Below are positions 1 to 6,259 of a stretch of DNA of 9,307 bases, one piece after another. Positions within the stretch are counted from its first letter, which is position 1; every line of letters starts with the position of its first letter. This DNA is from Acidimicrobiales bacterium (GTDB taxonomy: Bacteria > Actinomycetota > Acidimicrobiia > Acidimicrobiales > JANYDT01): contig JANYHQ010000061.1 in NCBI GenBank assembly GCA_025358985.1, positions 1 to 9,307 of the forward strand. Direction: 5' to 3'. The notes under the pieces are model-generated. The model had not been told where the DNA came from. It ran no database searches and saw only the letters and a list, made by a program, of their open reading frames with translations. The position numbers and the translations under genes were made by a program.

Positions 1-752
1 CCCGTGGCGAGGGCACTGGCCACCCAGAACCACGTGAGCATGCCGCTCCACCCATCGTCCACCGACCCTGTGATGGCCGAGATCATGCCGGTAGGCACCA
101 ACAACAAGGCCACCTCGAGCGGCCAGATGCGCATCAGCCAATTGTTGAGCTCGTGGATAGGTGTGCGGGGCAGACCGGGCTGAACCAGGTACCAGTGGCC
201 GAGCAACATGGCATCGGACACCGCACCCAAGAACAATGCGCCCACCACGATGCGAGCAATGGCCAGCCAATGGTTGCCGCCCGCCACCCATGCGCCAGCG
301 ACAATCCCCACCAGTCCGCACGCCGGAGCGACGAGGTCGAGCACCGGAGGGAACTCCCGACGATCAATCAGCATCACCCGTTCTTCATCAGCCACCGCTC
401 GACCGAATTGGTCGCGCATGGTGATGGCCGCACCAGACATGGCGGCGACCCGGGACTTCTTGCGTTCAGCCTCCACGCGTTGCCCCGACACCCCAGCATC
501 CTTACGAATCACCGACACCACAAAGGCCGCCAAAGCGCTGACCACCAATGCGCCGGCCGCCACTTCACGCACCACCACCACCCGAGTAACAAGCGCGCAG
601 AGTATTCCACCAACGGCAATGGTGGCGTAGACCCCGCGTAGTAACCACCCGTAACCGATACCCACCAGTCGTCCCCGGGTGGTGACCCACAAGAACAGCA
701 ATCCGCCGGTGGCCCACTGCAGGAAAAAGGTGGCCGCATCCAGGCGGATCAC
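1..752 (-). CDS. Multi-spanning membrane protein of unknown function, 3' end outside window
   Basis: An open frame of 250 codons runs without a stop from a GTG at 752 to the left edge. The GTG overlaps the TGA of the upstream peptidase gene in a GTGA, so the two are probably co-transcribed and translationally coupled. A GGAGG stretch (754-758) lies only 1 nt from the GTG, unusually close, so the exact start is uncertain. Hydrophobic segments fall near residues 6-24, 40-57, 62-82, 137-157, 162-182, 210-230 and 237 onward. A charged stretch at about 84-135 (QRVEAERKKSR, then MRDQFGRAVADEER) separates the first three from the rest and is probably cytoplasmic. The most distinctive motif is LLGHWYLVQPGL near residues 183-194, with a His inside or at the edge of a membrane segment. 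I do not recognise a named family. The even amino-acid make-up and the coupling to an intact gene argue that it is a real gene. Confidence 0.8.
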   Translation of the reverse strand, partial: MIRLDAATFFLQWATGGLLFLWVTTRGRLVGIGYGWLLRGVYATIAVGGILCALVTRVVVVREVAAGALVVSALAAFVVSVIRKDAGVSGQRVEAERKKSRVAAMSGAAITMRDQFGRAVADEERVMLIDRREFPPVLDLVAPACGLVGIVAGAWVAGGNHWLAIARIVVGALFLGAVSDAMLLGHWYLVQPGLPRTPIHELNNWLMRIWPLEVALLLVPTGMISAITGSVDDGWSGMLTWFWVASALAT

Positions 753-1906
753 GCCTCCACGACCACCAGTCGATGGTCGGTGTGGTTGAGCGGCAACGGT
801 CCACTGTCGGTGGACACCACGATGTCCTCCAGCCGGAATCCAAATCGCCCGGGAAGGTAGATACCGGGCTCCACCGAATAAGCATGACCGGCGGCCAACG
901 GAAGATGATTGCCCTCCACCATGTACGGGTCCTCGTGCTCCTCCATGCCAATGCCGTGCCCGGTGCGGTGGATGAAGTACTCACCCCAACCGGCATCGGC
1001 GATGACCTTGCGCGACGCTCGGTCCACCTCCTGGCACCCCACCCCCACCACACCGGCCGCCACTCCCGCAGCTTGGGATGCAAACAGTACGTCGTAGATC
1101 TCCTGGCGCTCCGCCGGAACCGGTCCGGTATGGACGCATCGGGTGATGTCGCTGCAGTACCCGTCCATGGTGCCCCCGAAGTCGCACAGCACCACTTCGT
1201 TTAGCCCGATGACACGAGTGGAAGCGTGATGGTGCGGAGATGCCGCATTCTCCATGGAAGCCACGATGGCGAAGTTCACCTTGTCGTGGCCCTCATCGAG
1301 CAGACGCTGTGAAATATCGGCTGATACCGCTGCTTCGGTGCGCCCGATGAGTGGGATCTGACCACCATGCAACTGGGCCGCCACTCGGTCGGCCGCCGCC
1401 CCCGCCTTGGTGAGCGCAGCAATTTCGGCGTCGTCCTTACGGGCCCGCAACGGCGACGTGACGGTGGACGAATCGACCCACGTCCGACCGGGCAGCAGCT
1501 GCTGCAGGCCGAGTACGAACGTGGACCAGCATCGGTCGCTGACCGCCATCCGCCGGTGCGCCCCCACCAATGACGCAGTGACGGCCAACGGATTCTCAGT
1601 CTCGCCCCACGGACACATATCGAAAAGCGCTTCGTGATGATCCACGCGTGGCGCTTCGAGCCGGGGAACAACCATGGTGGGCTGCCCATCGACCGGCACC
1701 ACCAACATGGTGAGACGCTCCAACGGCATGGCTTCATAACCGCTGAGCCATGGCAAGTCCGCCCCCAGCGACAACAGCAGGATGTCGACGTCCGAGGCGA
1801 TCATGGCTTCGCGAACACGGTCCAAACGCTCCTGCCGGACACTGATACCTGACGCTGACCCGGTTGCTGCTCCAGCTGATGATCCAGTTGATGATCCGTA
1901 CGACAT
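749..1906 (-). CDS. M24-family metallopeptidase (Xaa-Pro aminopeptidase / creatinase-like)
   Basis: The 385-residue product has the two-part layout of Xaa-Pro peptidases: an N-terminal creatinase-like domain (about 25-150) and a C-terminal pita-bread domain (about 155-385). All five expected metal ligands are visible: D242 and D253 in CDFGGTMDGYCSDITR, H317 in HRTGHGIGMEEHEDP, E346 in YSVEPGIYLPG, and E360 in FRLEDIVV. A catalytic-type His lies in SPHHHAST (about 222-229). The family removes N-terminal residues before proline or hydrolyses related C-N bonds, usually with two Mn or Co ions, in the cytoplasm. No signal peptide is seen. The ATG at 1906 is preferred; a GTG at 1915 is in frame three codons earlier. 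The N-terminus is unusual: residues 4-19 are four imperfect Gly-Ser-Ala-Thr tetrads encoded by a 12-bp tandem repeat. The gene diverges from livH, suggesting a link to peptide or amino-acid use. Substrate (dipeptide, X-Pro or creatine-like) cannot be decided. Confidence 0.9.
   Translation of the reverse strand: MSYGSSTGSSAGAATGSASGISVRQERLDRVREAMIASDVDILLLSLGADLPWLSGYEAMPLERLTMLVVPVDGQPTMVVPRLEAPRVDHHEALFDMCPWGETENPLAVTASLVGAHRRMAVSDRCWSTFVLGLQQLLPGRTWVDSSTVTSPLRARKDDAEIAALTKAGAAADRVAAQLHGGQIPLIGRTEAAVSADISQRLLDEGHDKVNFAIVASMENAASPHHHASTRVIGLNEVVLCDFGGTMDGYCSDITRCVHTGPVPAERQEIYDVLFASQAAGVAAGVVGVGCQEVDRASRKVIADAGWGEYFIHRTGHGIGMEEHEDPYMVEGNHLPLAAGHAYSVEPGIYLPGRFGFRLEDIVVSTDSGPLPLNHTDHRLVVVEA
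1850..1897 (-). repeat. 12-bp imperfect tandem repeat, four units, inside the peptidase N-terminus
   Basis: Read on the minus strand, four consecutive 12-nt units encode GSST, GSSA, GAAT and GSAS. The first two units (1886-1897 and 1874-1885) differ at one base; the third and fourth are more diverged. The result is a flexible low-complexity N-terminal tail ahead of the folded creatinase domain. The in-frame 12-nt period suggests growth by slippage. Confidence 0.75.
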
Positions 1907-1933
1907 GACACACACTCTCGCGCACCTTCACAA

Positions 1934-1963
1934 TTGGGTCGGCCCGTTGCGCCTGGCCATACT
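1934..1963 (+). promoter_or_regulatory. Candidate promoter of livHM, leaderless geometry
   Basis: A TTGGGT (1934-1939) resembling a -35 is followed after 18 bp by CATACT (1958-1963), which keeps the A at position 2 and T at position 6 of a -10 hexamer. If the last T is at -7, transcription would begin at 1970, exactly the A of the livH ATG. No Shine-Dalgarno sequence precedes that ATG, which agrees with a leaderless mRNA. This is inference from spacing and motif only. Confidence 0.4.
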
Positions 1964-1969
1964 GCGGTG

Positions 1970-2908
1970 ATGCAGCTGTTCGTCCAGCGGATATTCGACG
2001 CCCTCGGTAACGGCTCCATCTACGCCGCCCTGGCCGTGGCCCTGTCGCTCGTGTATCGAGCCAGTGGACAACTGAACTTTGCCCTGGGAGAAGCCTCGAT
2101 GGTGTCCACCTACGTGGCCCTAACACTGGCCACCAAACCACGGGGGTTGATGTTCGGCACGTGGGCTCAGCAACATCTGGGCACACCGTGGCCGTTGCTC
2201 CCCGCTTTCATGGCAGCGATGGTGGTGGGGTTCCTCATTGCGTTGGTAGTGCACCGGTTGCTGTCGGGGCGGTCCCCGCGGCGTCCGGTGACGGCGGTGG
2301 TGGGTGCCACCATCGGGGTGAGCCTGTTGCTGAATGGCCTGGTGGGGCAAACTGTGGGCACCCGATTTTCCGCCTTTCCCACCCCGTTTCCCCAGGGCGC
2401 TGATGCGTACGTGTCGGTGGGGGGAGCACGGCTGTGGTTCGAGAACATCGGCATCACCGTGACCATGGTGGTGGTGCTCCTTACCCTCGCCGCACTGATG
2501 CGTTTCACTCGCCTGGGACTGGCCTTCCGGGCCATCACCTCGAATCGCGACAGCGCCGAACTGACCGGTATCCATGTGGAACGGACCCTCGCCCTCGGGT
2601 GGGGCATGGCTGGATCGCTTGGCGCCTTGGCTGGCGTATTGGTGGCCAACACCACGCTGCTGGAGCCCAACATGATGACGCGACTCTTCCTGTTCTCACT
2701 GGCCGCCGCCACCATTGGCGGCCTCGACAGCCCGGTGGGTGCCGCCCTCGGTGGACTCGTGTTGGCGGTGGTGCAGACGATGGCGGGTGGCTACGTACCG
2801 GCCATCGGTGGCGATGTCAGCATCCTGGTATCCATCGCCTTGTTGCTGGTGGTGTTGTACGTACGGCCCCGGGGCCTGCTGGGACGACGTCATGTGGTGC
2901 GCATATGA
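1970..2908 (+). CDS. livH: ABC transporter permease, branched-chain amino acid type (LivH family)
   Basis: The 312-residue product is a hydrophobic permease with about eight membrane-spanning stretches. The family signature near the N-terminus is present as GSIYAALAVALSLVYRASG (15-33), then LNFALGEASM (35-44). Most relatives have a His where this protein has L39 (NFAHG to NFALG). The loop that contacts the ATPase is recognisable around residues 180-222 (GLAFRAITSNRDSAELTGI, then GSLGALAGVL). LivH forms the inner-membrane channel with LivM and imports leucine, isoleucine, valine, other amino acids, amides or urea depending on the binding protein. The ATG at 1970 is chosen because the family motif begins about 14 residues later; an upstream TTG at 1934 is in frame but would add 12 unlikely residues. 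The stop overlaps the livM start in ATGA, so the pair is co-translated. The actual substrate cannot be read from the permease. Confidence 0.9.
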   Translation: MQLFVQRIFDALGNGSIYAALAVALSLVYRASGQLNFALGEASMVSTYVALTLATKPRGLMFGTWAQQHLGTPWPLLPAFMAAMVVGFLIALVVHRLLSGRSPRRPVTAVVGATIGVSLLLNGLVGQTVGTRFSAFPTPFPQGADAYVSVGGARLWFENIGITVTMVVVLLTLAALMRFTRLGLAFRAITSNRDSAELTGIHVERTLALGWGMAGSLGALAGVLVANTTLLEPNMMTRLFLFSLAAATIGGLDSPVGAALGGLVLAVVQTMAGGYVPAIGGDVSILVSIALLLVVLYVRPRGLLGRRHVVRI

Positions 2909-3900
2909 CCGGCACCCGCGTTCTGGTGGCGGTGGCCGTGGGTGCCGCCCTGGTGGCCCCGATACTGCTGCCATCACCATCGTTGCGTATCCTCACCACT
3001 GCAGTGGCCATGGCCGTAGCGGTACTCGGGGTGAATTTGATGGGTGGCTATTTGGGACGCGTGGCGCTCGGCCATGGCGCTTTTGTGGGCAGCGGCGCGT
3101 ATACTACGGTGATCCTGTCGGCCGATCATCACTGGCCCATTGTGGCCACCATCCCCGCCTCCGCAGTGGTGTGCTTTGCCCTGGGCTTGGTGGTGGGAGT
3201 GCCGGCGCTGCGTATCAAAGGACTGCATCTGGCCTTGGTGACGTTGGCCCTCGGCGCATCATTCGGGCCCATCGTGAAACGGTTGGAGTTCCTCACGAAC
3301 GGGCCAAACGGCAAGGGGTCAACTGCGGCATGGGTTGCTCCCACCTGGTTGGGCGAAGGTCGGCGGGCCGATGGACGTTGGTGGTACCTGGTGGCGGTGG
3401 CAGTGGCTGCGCTGGTGTTCGTCCTGGCCCGCAACCTGACGGTGGGTCGGGTGGGACGCGGCGTGGTGGCGTTACGTGACGGCGAACTGGCGGCAGTGGC
3501 CAACGGAGTTCCGGCGAGTCGCTACATCATTGCCATGTTCGGCTGTTCCGCCGCTATTGCCGGGGTGGCCGGAGCACTGTTGATGATCCAAAACCCCTTT
3601 GCGGCCCATACCAATTTCGAATCGTCATTCTCGTTGCATTTGTACGCTGCCGCCACTCTGGGCGGGCTGGCCACCATCAATGGCGCAGTGGTGGGCGGCG
3701 CGTTGCTGGTGGGTCTGCCGTACCTGTCCGCCAGACTGGGAATCAATCTCAACGACAACGTGATCTTCGGCGGCACCTTGATCGTTGCGGTTGCCCTGTT
3801 CCCGGCTGGCGTGGGCACCGTGTTTTCAGGCCTTGTACGGCGTACGGGCCTTCTTCCAAGCAGTGGGCCGGGGCCGATCGTTGGTGGGCACCACCAGTGA
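2905..3900 (+). CDS. livM: ABC transporter permease, branched-chain amino acid type (LivM family)
   Basis: The 331-residue product is the second channel subunit, expected to pair with LivH. Family motifs in order: NLMGGYLGRVALGHGAFVGS (44-63), PALRIKGLHLALVTLALG (100-117), TNGPNGKGS (131-139), and an ATPase-contact loop at about 184-225 (GRGVVALRDGELAAVANGV, then AIAGVAGALL). Six to eight membrane segments are apparent. The start overlaps the livH stop by 4 bp and has no good Shine-Dalgarno of its own, consistent with translational coupling. The last 25 codons (residue 307 to the stop), ending in a Ser-Gly-Pro-rich tail, lie over the 3' end of the minus-strand Tat-protein gene. No livG, livF or livJ follows, so the ATPases and binding protein must be encoded elsewhere or shared. 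The family call is firm; the substrate is unknown. Confidence 0.9.
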   Translation: MTGTRVLVAVAVGAALVAPILLPSPSLRILTTAVAMAVAVLGVNLMGGYLGRVALGHGAFVGSGAYTTVILSADHHWPIVATIPASAVVCFALGLVVGVPALRIKGLHLALVTLALGASFGPIVKRLEFLTNGPNGKGSTAAWVAPTWLGEGRRADGRWWYLVAVAVAALVFVLARNLTVGRVGRGVVALRDGELAAVANGVPASRYIIAMFGCSAAIAGVAGALLMIQNPFAAHTNFESSFSLHLYAAATLGGLATINGAVVGGALLVGLPYLSARLGINLNDNVIFGGTLIVAVALFPAGVGTVFSGLVRRTGLLPSSGPGPIVGGHHQ

Positions 3901-5244
3901 CCCGATGGCATCACCGTTGCGGTACACGGAGTTGATCTGCATCTTCACATCGTTGAGATCGGCATCGGACACCACCCCGTTGCTGGTGGCCCGGTAGAAC
4001 TGCACCGTGACTCGGATGGGGAACTGCTCGTCACGTTCCAGGCGCTTGCCTTGCATCTCGGTGAATGGGCCACCGTCCTCACCGTGACCGATCACAGCCG
4101 CTTCCACATCACTGCGTCGGCGTTCGACGGGGGCGGCCTTCTGGGCTGAGGCTCCAGCGCTAGGTGCCGCGGCCTCGGCATCGGCACTGCCCTTGTCCGA
4201 AGCGCTCGGCGGGTACACATCGGTGCGATGGATCAACGGAATCTGCACGATCAGCACCATGTCCGCACCAGAGTCGAGAGCACCCGCATCGCCGGCCGTG
4301 GCTTTGCCCGAGTCCACCCGGCCTTTGACGGAACTATGGCGCTCGGCCGTGAACGTGGTGCGTTGGCCCTTGTTGTTGAAGAACAACTGCTGACCCCAAC
4401 TTTGGTAACTCTGATCGCCGGAGTAGTTCTCGATGATGGTGGCGCTGGTGCCTTCACGGGTGATGAGCAGTGTGAGTACTGCGGGGTTTCCCTGACTGGA
4501 CTGGTAGTTGTAGAGCACCGGCGTGAACTCGGCTTTGCCGGTAGCCGGCAATGGCATGAATACGTGCTGGGCGGAAACCAATGCATGGGTGTCGCGCCTG
4601 CGCAGAAAGTTGCCGCTACTGGGCAGTGAGTACGGATCGGAAAGATATGAGCGCATATTGGACAGCAGTTCGGCCAGCGGCACCGTCACCATGGAGGTGC
4701 GCTTGTCCTGATTACCGACTCGTACCCACAACTTGTCCATCCGGACATCGGCGGTGGTGTCGTTGAAGTTGGGAAAGCGCAGTACCGGCAACAGATGGGT
4801 GCGCTCACCGCCGTCCACGGGCTCGCGTACCTGCAAGGTGAGGTCGGAGATGTTGGGGCCAACGGACGAGCCCTCATTGCGGCCGGTGTCCTCCCAGGTG
4901 ACGTTGAGGACGTCGAGGCCGTACCGGCGAGCCCTGGACACCAGGTCGTCATCGAAGGGCATGTTCACCACCTGCTCGATGATGCGAGCGAAGTCCGGTG
5001 GCGGCGGGGTGGGAACTCGGGTGGTGGGCGTGATGGGGGTCTGGCCCGGGTTGGTGCCGCCAACCACGCCCCAGGTGGGTCCGGTGGTGGTTGGGCCTGC
5101 CGTGTTCAGCAGGGTGTTGGAGAGAGCAGTGGGGAGCGCGGAAGCCCGGCCAGCGACGGCACCACCGAGCACGGTGGCACCGAGACCCACACCGAGGATG
5201 CGCAGCAGGTCACGACGAGACAGCGGCTGATCATTGGTACGCAT
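3826..5244 (-). CDS. Tat-exported protein of unknown function
   Basis: The 472-residue product begins with a twin-arginine signal: SRRDLLR (9-15), a hydrophobic stretch (16-32) and a likely cleavage after AGRASA (31-36). It should therefore be exported already folded, to the cell surface or periplasm-like space. A Pro/Thr/Gly-rich linker follows (about 50-83, including PTPPPPDF). Next comes a region rich in beta-type residues (about 87-340) with many aromatic and Asp/Asn residues. A low-complexity Ala/Ser segment (about 346-373) precedes a short C-terminal domain (about 400-455, FPIRVTVQFYRATSNG then MQINSVYRNGDAIGSLVV). No metal-binding or catalytic motif stands out. Only one Tat arginine pair and no lipobox Cys are seen. 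The ATG at 5244 is supported by a strong GGAGGA site and by the signal peptide. The frame stays open 159 codons further upstream, but that part is antisense to the dehydrogenase. Its 3' end overlaps livM. Confidence 0.88.
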   Translation of the reverse strand: MRTNDQPLSRRDLLRILGVGLGATVLGGAVAGRASALPTALSNTLLNTAGPTTTGPTWGVVGGTNPGQTPITPTTRVPTPPPPDFARIIEQVVNMPFDDDLVSRARRYGLDVLNVTWEDTGRNEGSSVGPNISDLTLQVREPVDGGERTHLLPVLRFPNFNDTTADVRMDKLWVRVGNQDKRTSMVTVPLAELLSNMRSYLSDPYSLPSSGNFLRRRDTHALVSAQHVFMPLPATGKAEFTPVLYNYQSSQGNPAVLTLLITREGTSATIIENYSGDQSYQSWGQQLFFNNKGQRTTFTAERHSSVKGRVDSGKATAGDAGALDSGADMVLIVQIPLIHRTDVYPPSASDKGSADAEAAAPSAGASAQKAAPVERRRSDVEAAVIGHGEDGGPFTEMQGKRLERDEQFPIRVTVQFYRATSNGVVSDADLNDVKMQINSVYRNGDAIGSLVVPTNDRPRPTAWKKARTPYKA

Positions 5245-5251
5245 AGTTTGG

Positions 5252-5257
5252 TCCTCC
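5252..5257 (-). promoter_or_regulatory. Strong Shine-Dalgarno site of the Tat-protein gene
   Basis: On the minus strand GGAGGA lies 7 nt before the ATG at 5244. It is the best ribosome-binding site in the window and fixes the start among several upstream in-frame options. It implies that this mRNA has a leader, unlike the divergent neighbour. Confidence 0.75.
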
Positions 5258-5282
5258 AGGACTGGACAGGAATGGTTGGGAG

Positions 5283-5307
5283 CAGCAGGTGGGTACAGCA
5301 GGTGGGT
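5283..5307. repeat. 12-bp direct repeat between divergent genes
   Basis: CAGCAGGTGGGT occurs twice without mismatch (5283-5294 and 5296-5307), separated by one base, giving a 13-bp period. It lies in the 136-bp gap between the Tat-protein gene and the dehydrogenase gene, about 40-65 bp upstream of the former. Direct repeats at such spacing can be regulator sites, but chance or slippage is also possible. Confidence 0.6.
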
Positions 5308-5368
5308 GTTACGAGATCCGACGATGGATGAGCCCTGGTCAGTTCCCCTATTTCGCCATTTGATAAGT

Positions 5369-5374
5369 AATGAT
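5369..5374 (+). promoter_or_regulatory. Candidate -10 element of the dehydrogenase gene, leaderless geometry
   Basis: AATGAT keeps the conserved A2 and T6 of a -10 hexamer and ends 7 bases before the ATG at 5381, so transcription could begin at the start codon. The surrounding bases (5359-5377) are the most AT-rich in the gap. No clear -35 and no Shine-Dalgarno site were seen. Confidence 0.35.
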
Positions 5375-5380
5375 GAATGC

Positions 5381-6235
5381 ATGACCTCGACCGATGACGC
5401 AAGTATGCAAGGCACTGTGGTGGTGCTGACCGGAGCCAGTTCGGGAATCGGCGCCGCCGGTGCGCGTGAATTGGCCGACCGGGGGGCCACTCTTGCGGTG
5501 GTGGGACGCAATGAGGCCCGCACCCGTGATGTGGCGCTGCAATGTGGGCCCAACGCCACCCCCTTCGTGGCCGACTTTGCCTCACTGGCATCAGTACAAA
5601 CCCTCGGCGCATCGCTGCTCGAGAAGTATCCAAACATTGATGTATTGATCAACAATGCCGGTTTCATCGCCGGGCGGTTCGAGCGCACCGTGGATGGCAT
5701 CGAGTCCACCATGGCGGTCAATCATGTGGCTCCGTTTCTGCTTACCCAGCTCTTGGCTGATCGCCTTCGCACGAACCCCGCAGGGCGTGTCATCACCACC
5801 TCGTCGGTGGCCCATGCCAGTGCCCGGCTCCACGTGGAAGACCTCGACGGTGAACGTTCGTGGAGAGCGTTCAAGGCCTATTCACAATCGAAGTTGGCCA
5901 ACGTCTTGTTCACCCGGGAGTTGGCCCGTCGGTGGCCGGGCGTGGCCGTGAACTGCTTTCATCCAGGAGTGGTGGACTCCGGGTTCGGTAACAGCAATCC
6001 CATGCTGAAGTTGTTCATGCCGGTAGCCCGACTGGTGCTCATCGGCCCGGAGAAGGGGGCGCGTACCATGGTGCAATTGGCATCGTCAACGAAGACGGAG
6101 GCCGGGGCCAATGCCGTCAGCGGCGAGTATTGGGTACGGGGCAAAGTCAGCAAAACCTCCGATGCCGGAAACGACATGGCGGTAGCGGCTCGTCTGTGGG
6201 AGCGCACTGAGGAACTGGTGGCACCCTTCCTGTAG
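5381..6235 (+). CDS. Short-chain dehydrogenase/reductase, retinol-dehydrogenase-like
   Basis: The 284-residue product is a classical NAD(P)-dependent SDR with a Rossmann fold. The dinucleotide-binding motif is TGASSGIG (17-24). R43 in VVGRNEAR, after the second strand, hints at NADP preference. The adenine-pocket Asp is D65, followed by NNAG (91-94). The catalytic tetrad is N114, S141/S142 in TTSSVAH, Y167 and K171 in YSQSKLANVLFTREL. The wording of that last motif, and HPGVV at about 194-198, are typical of the retinol dehydrogenase / WW-domain oxidoreductase branch, whose bacterial members act on unknown alcohols or ketones. The ATG at 5381 places the first motif at the normal distance from the N-terminus; a second ATG (5405) would still leave an intact fold. 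The gene is followed after 24 bp by the hydrolase gene on the same strand. Substrate unknown. Confidence 0.92.
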   Translation: MTSTDDASMQGTVVVLTGASSGIGAAGARELADRGATLAVVGRNEARTRDVALQCGPNATPFVADFASLASVQTLGASLLEKYPNIDVLINNAGFIAGRFERTVDGIESTMAVNHVAPFLLTQLLADRLRTNPAGRVITTSSVAHASARLHVEDLDGERSWRAFKAYSQSKLANVLFTRELARRWPGVAVNCFHPGVVDSGFGNSNPMLKLFMPVARLVLIGPEKGARTMVQLASSTKTEAGANAVSGEYWVRGKVSKTSDAGNDMAVAARLWERTEELVAPFL

Positions 6236-6247
6236 CGCCCGGCCACG

Positions 6248-6253
6248 TAACAT
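6248..6253 (+). promoter_or_regulatory. Candidate -10 element of the hydrolase gene, leaderless geometry
   Basis: TAACAT fits TANNNT and lies in the 24-bp gap after the dehydrogenase stop. Its last T is 7 bases before the GTG at 6260, so the start codon would be the first transcribed base. No Shine-Dalgarno site is visible. This suggests the hydrolase has its own promoter rather than relying only on read-through. Confidence 0.45.
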
Positions 6254-6259
6254 CCACGC

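Noticed and set aside
153..641. Plus-strand open frame of 162 codons at the left end
   Set aside because: It is antisense to the membrane protein frame, with a His/Arg-rich composition typical of the wrong strand of GC-rich genes.
565..1083. Minus-strand open frame of 172 codons across the peptidase/membrane protein junction
   Set aside because: It is a shifted-frame shadow; the M24 metal-ligand motifs are in the other frame.
2434..2904. In-frame extension upstream of livM inside livH
   Set aside because: It is a shifted-frame reading of livH with His/Arg/Trp-rich composition; the LivM family N-terminus starts at 2905.
3829..3850. Imperfect hairpin (GGCC..GTAC / GTAC..GGCC) at the livM end as a terminator
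   Set aside because: It lies before the livM stop, has a bulge, and is not followed by a true T-run on either strand.
5245..5721. In-frame extension of the Tat-protein frame by 159 codons upstream
   Set aside because: It lies antisense to the well-supported dehydrogenase gene and would bury the Tat signal peptide and the strong ribosome-binding site.
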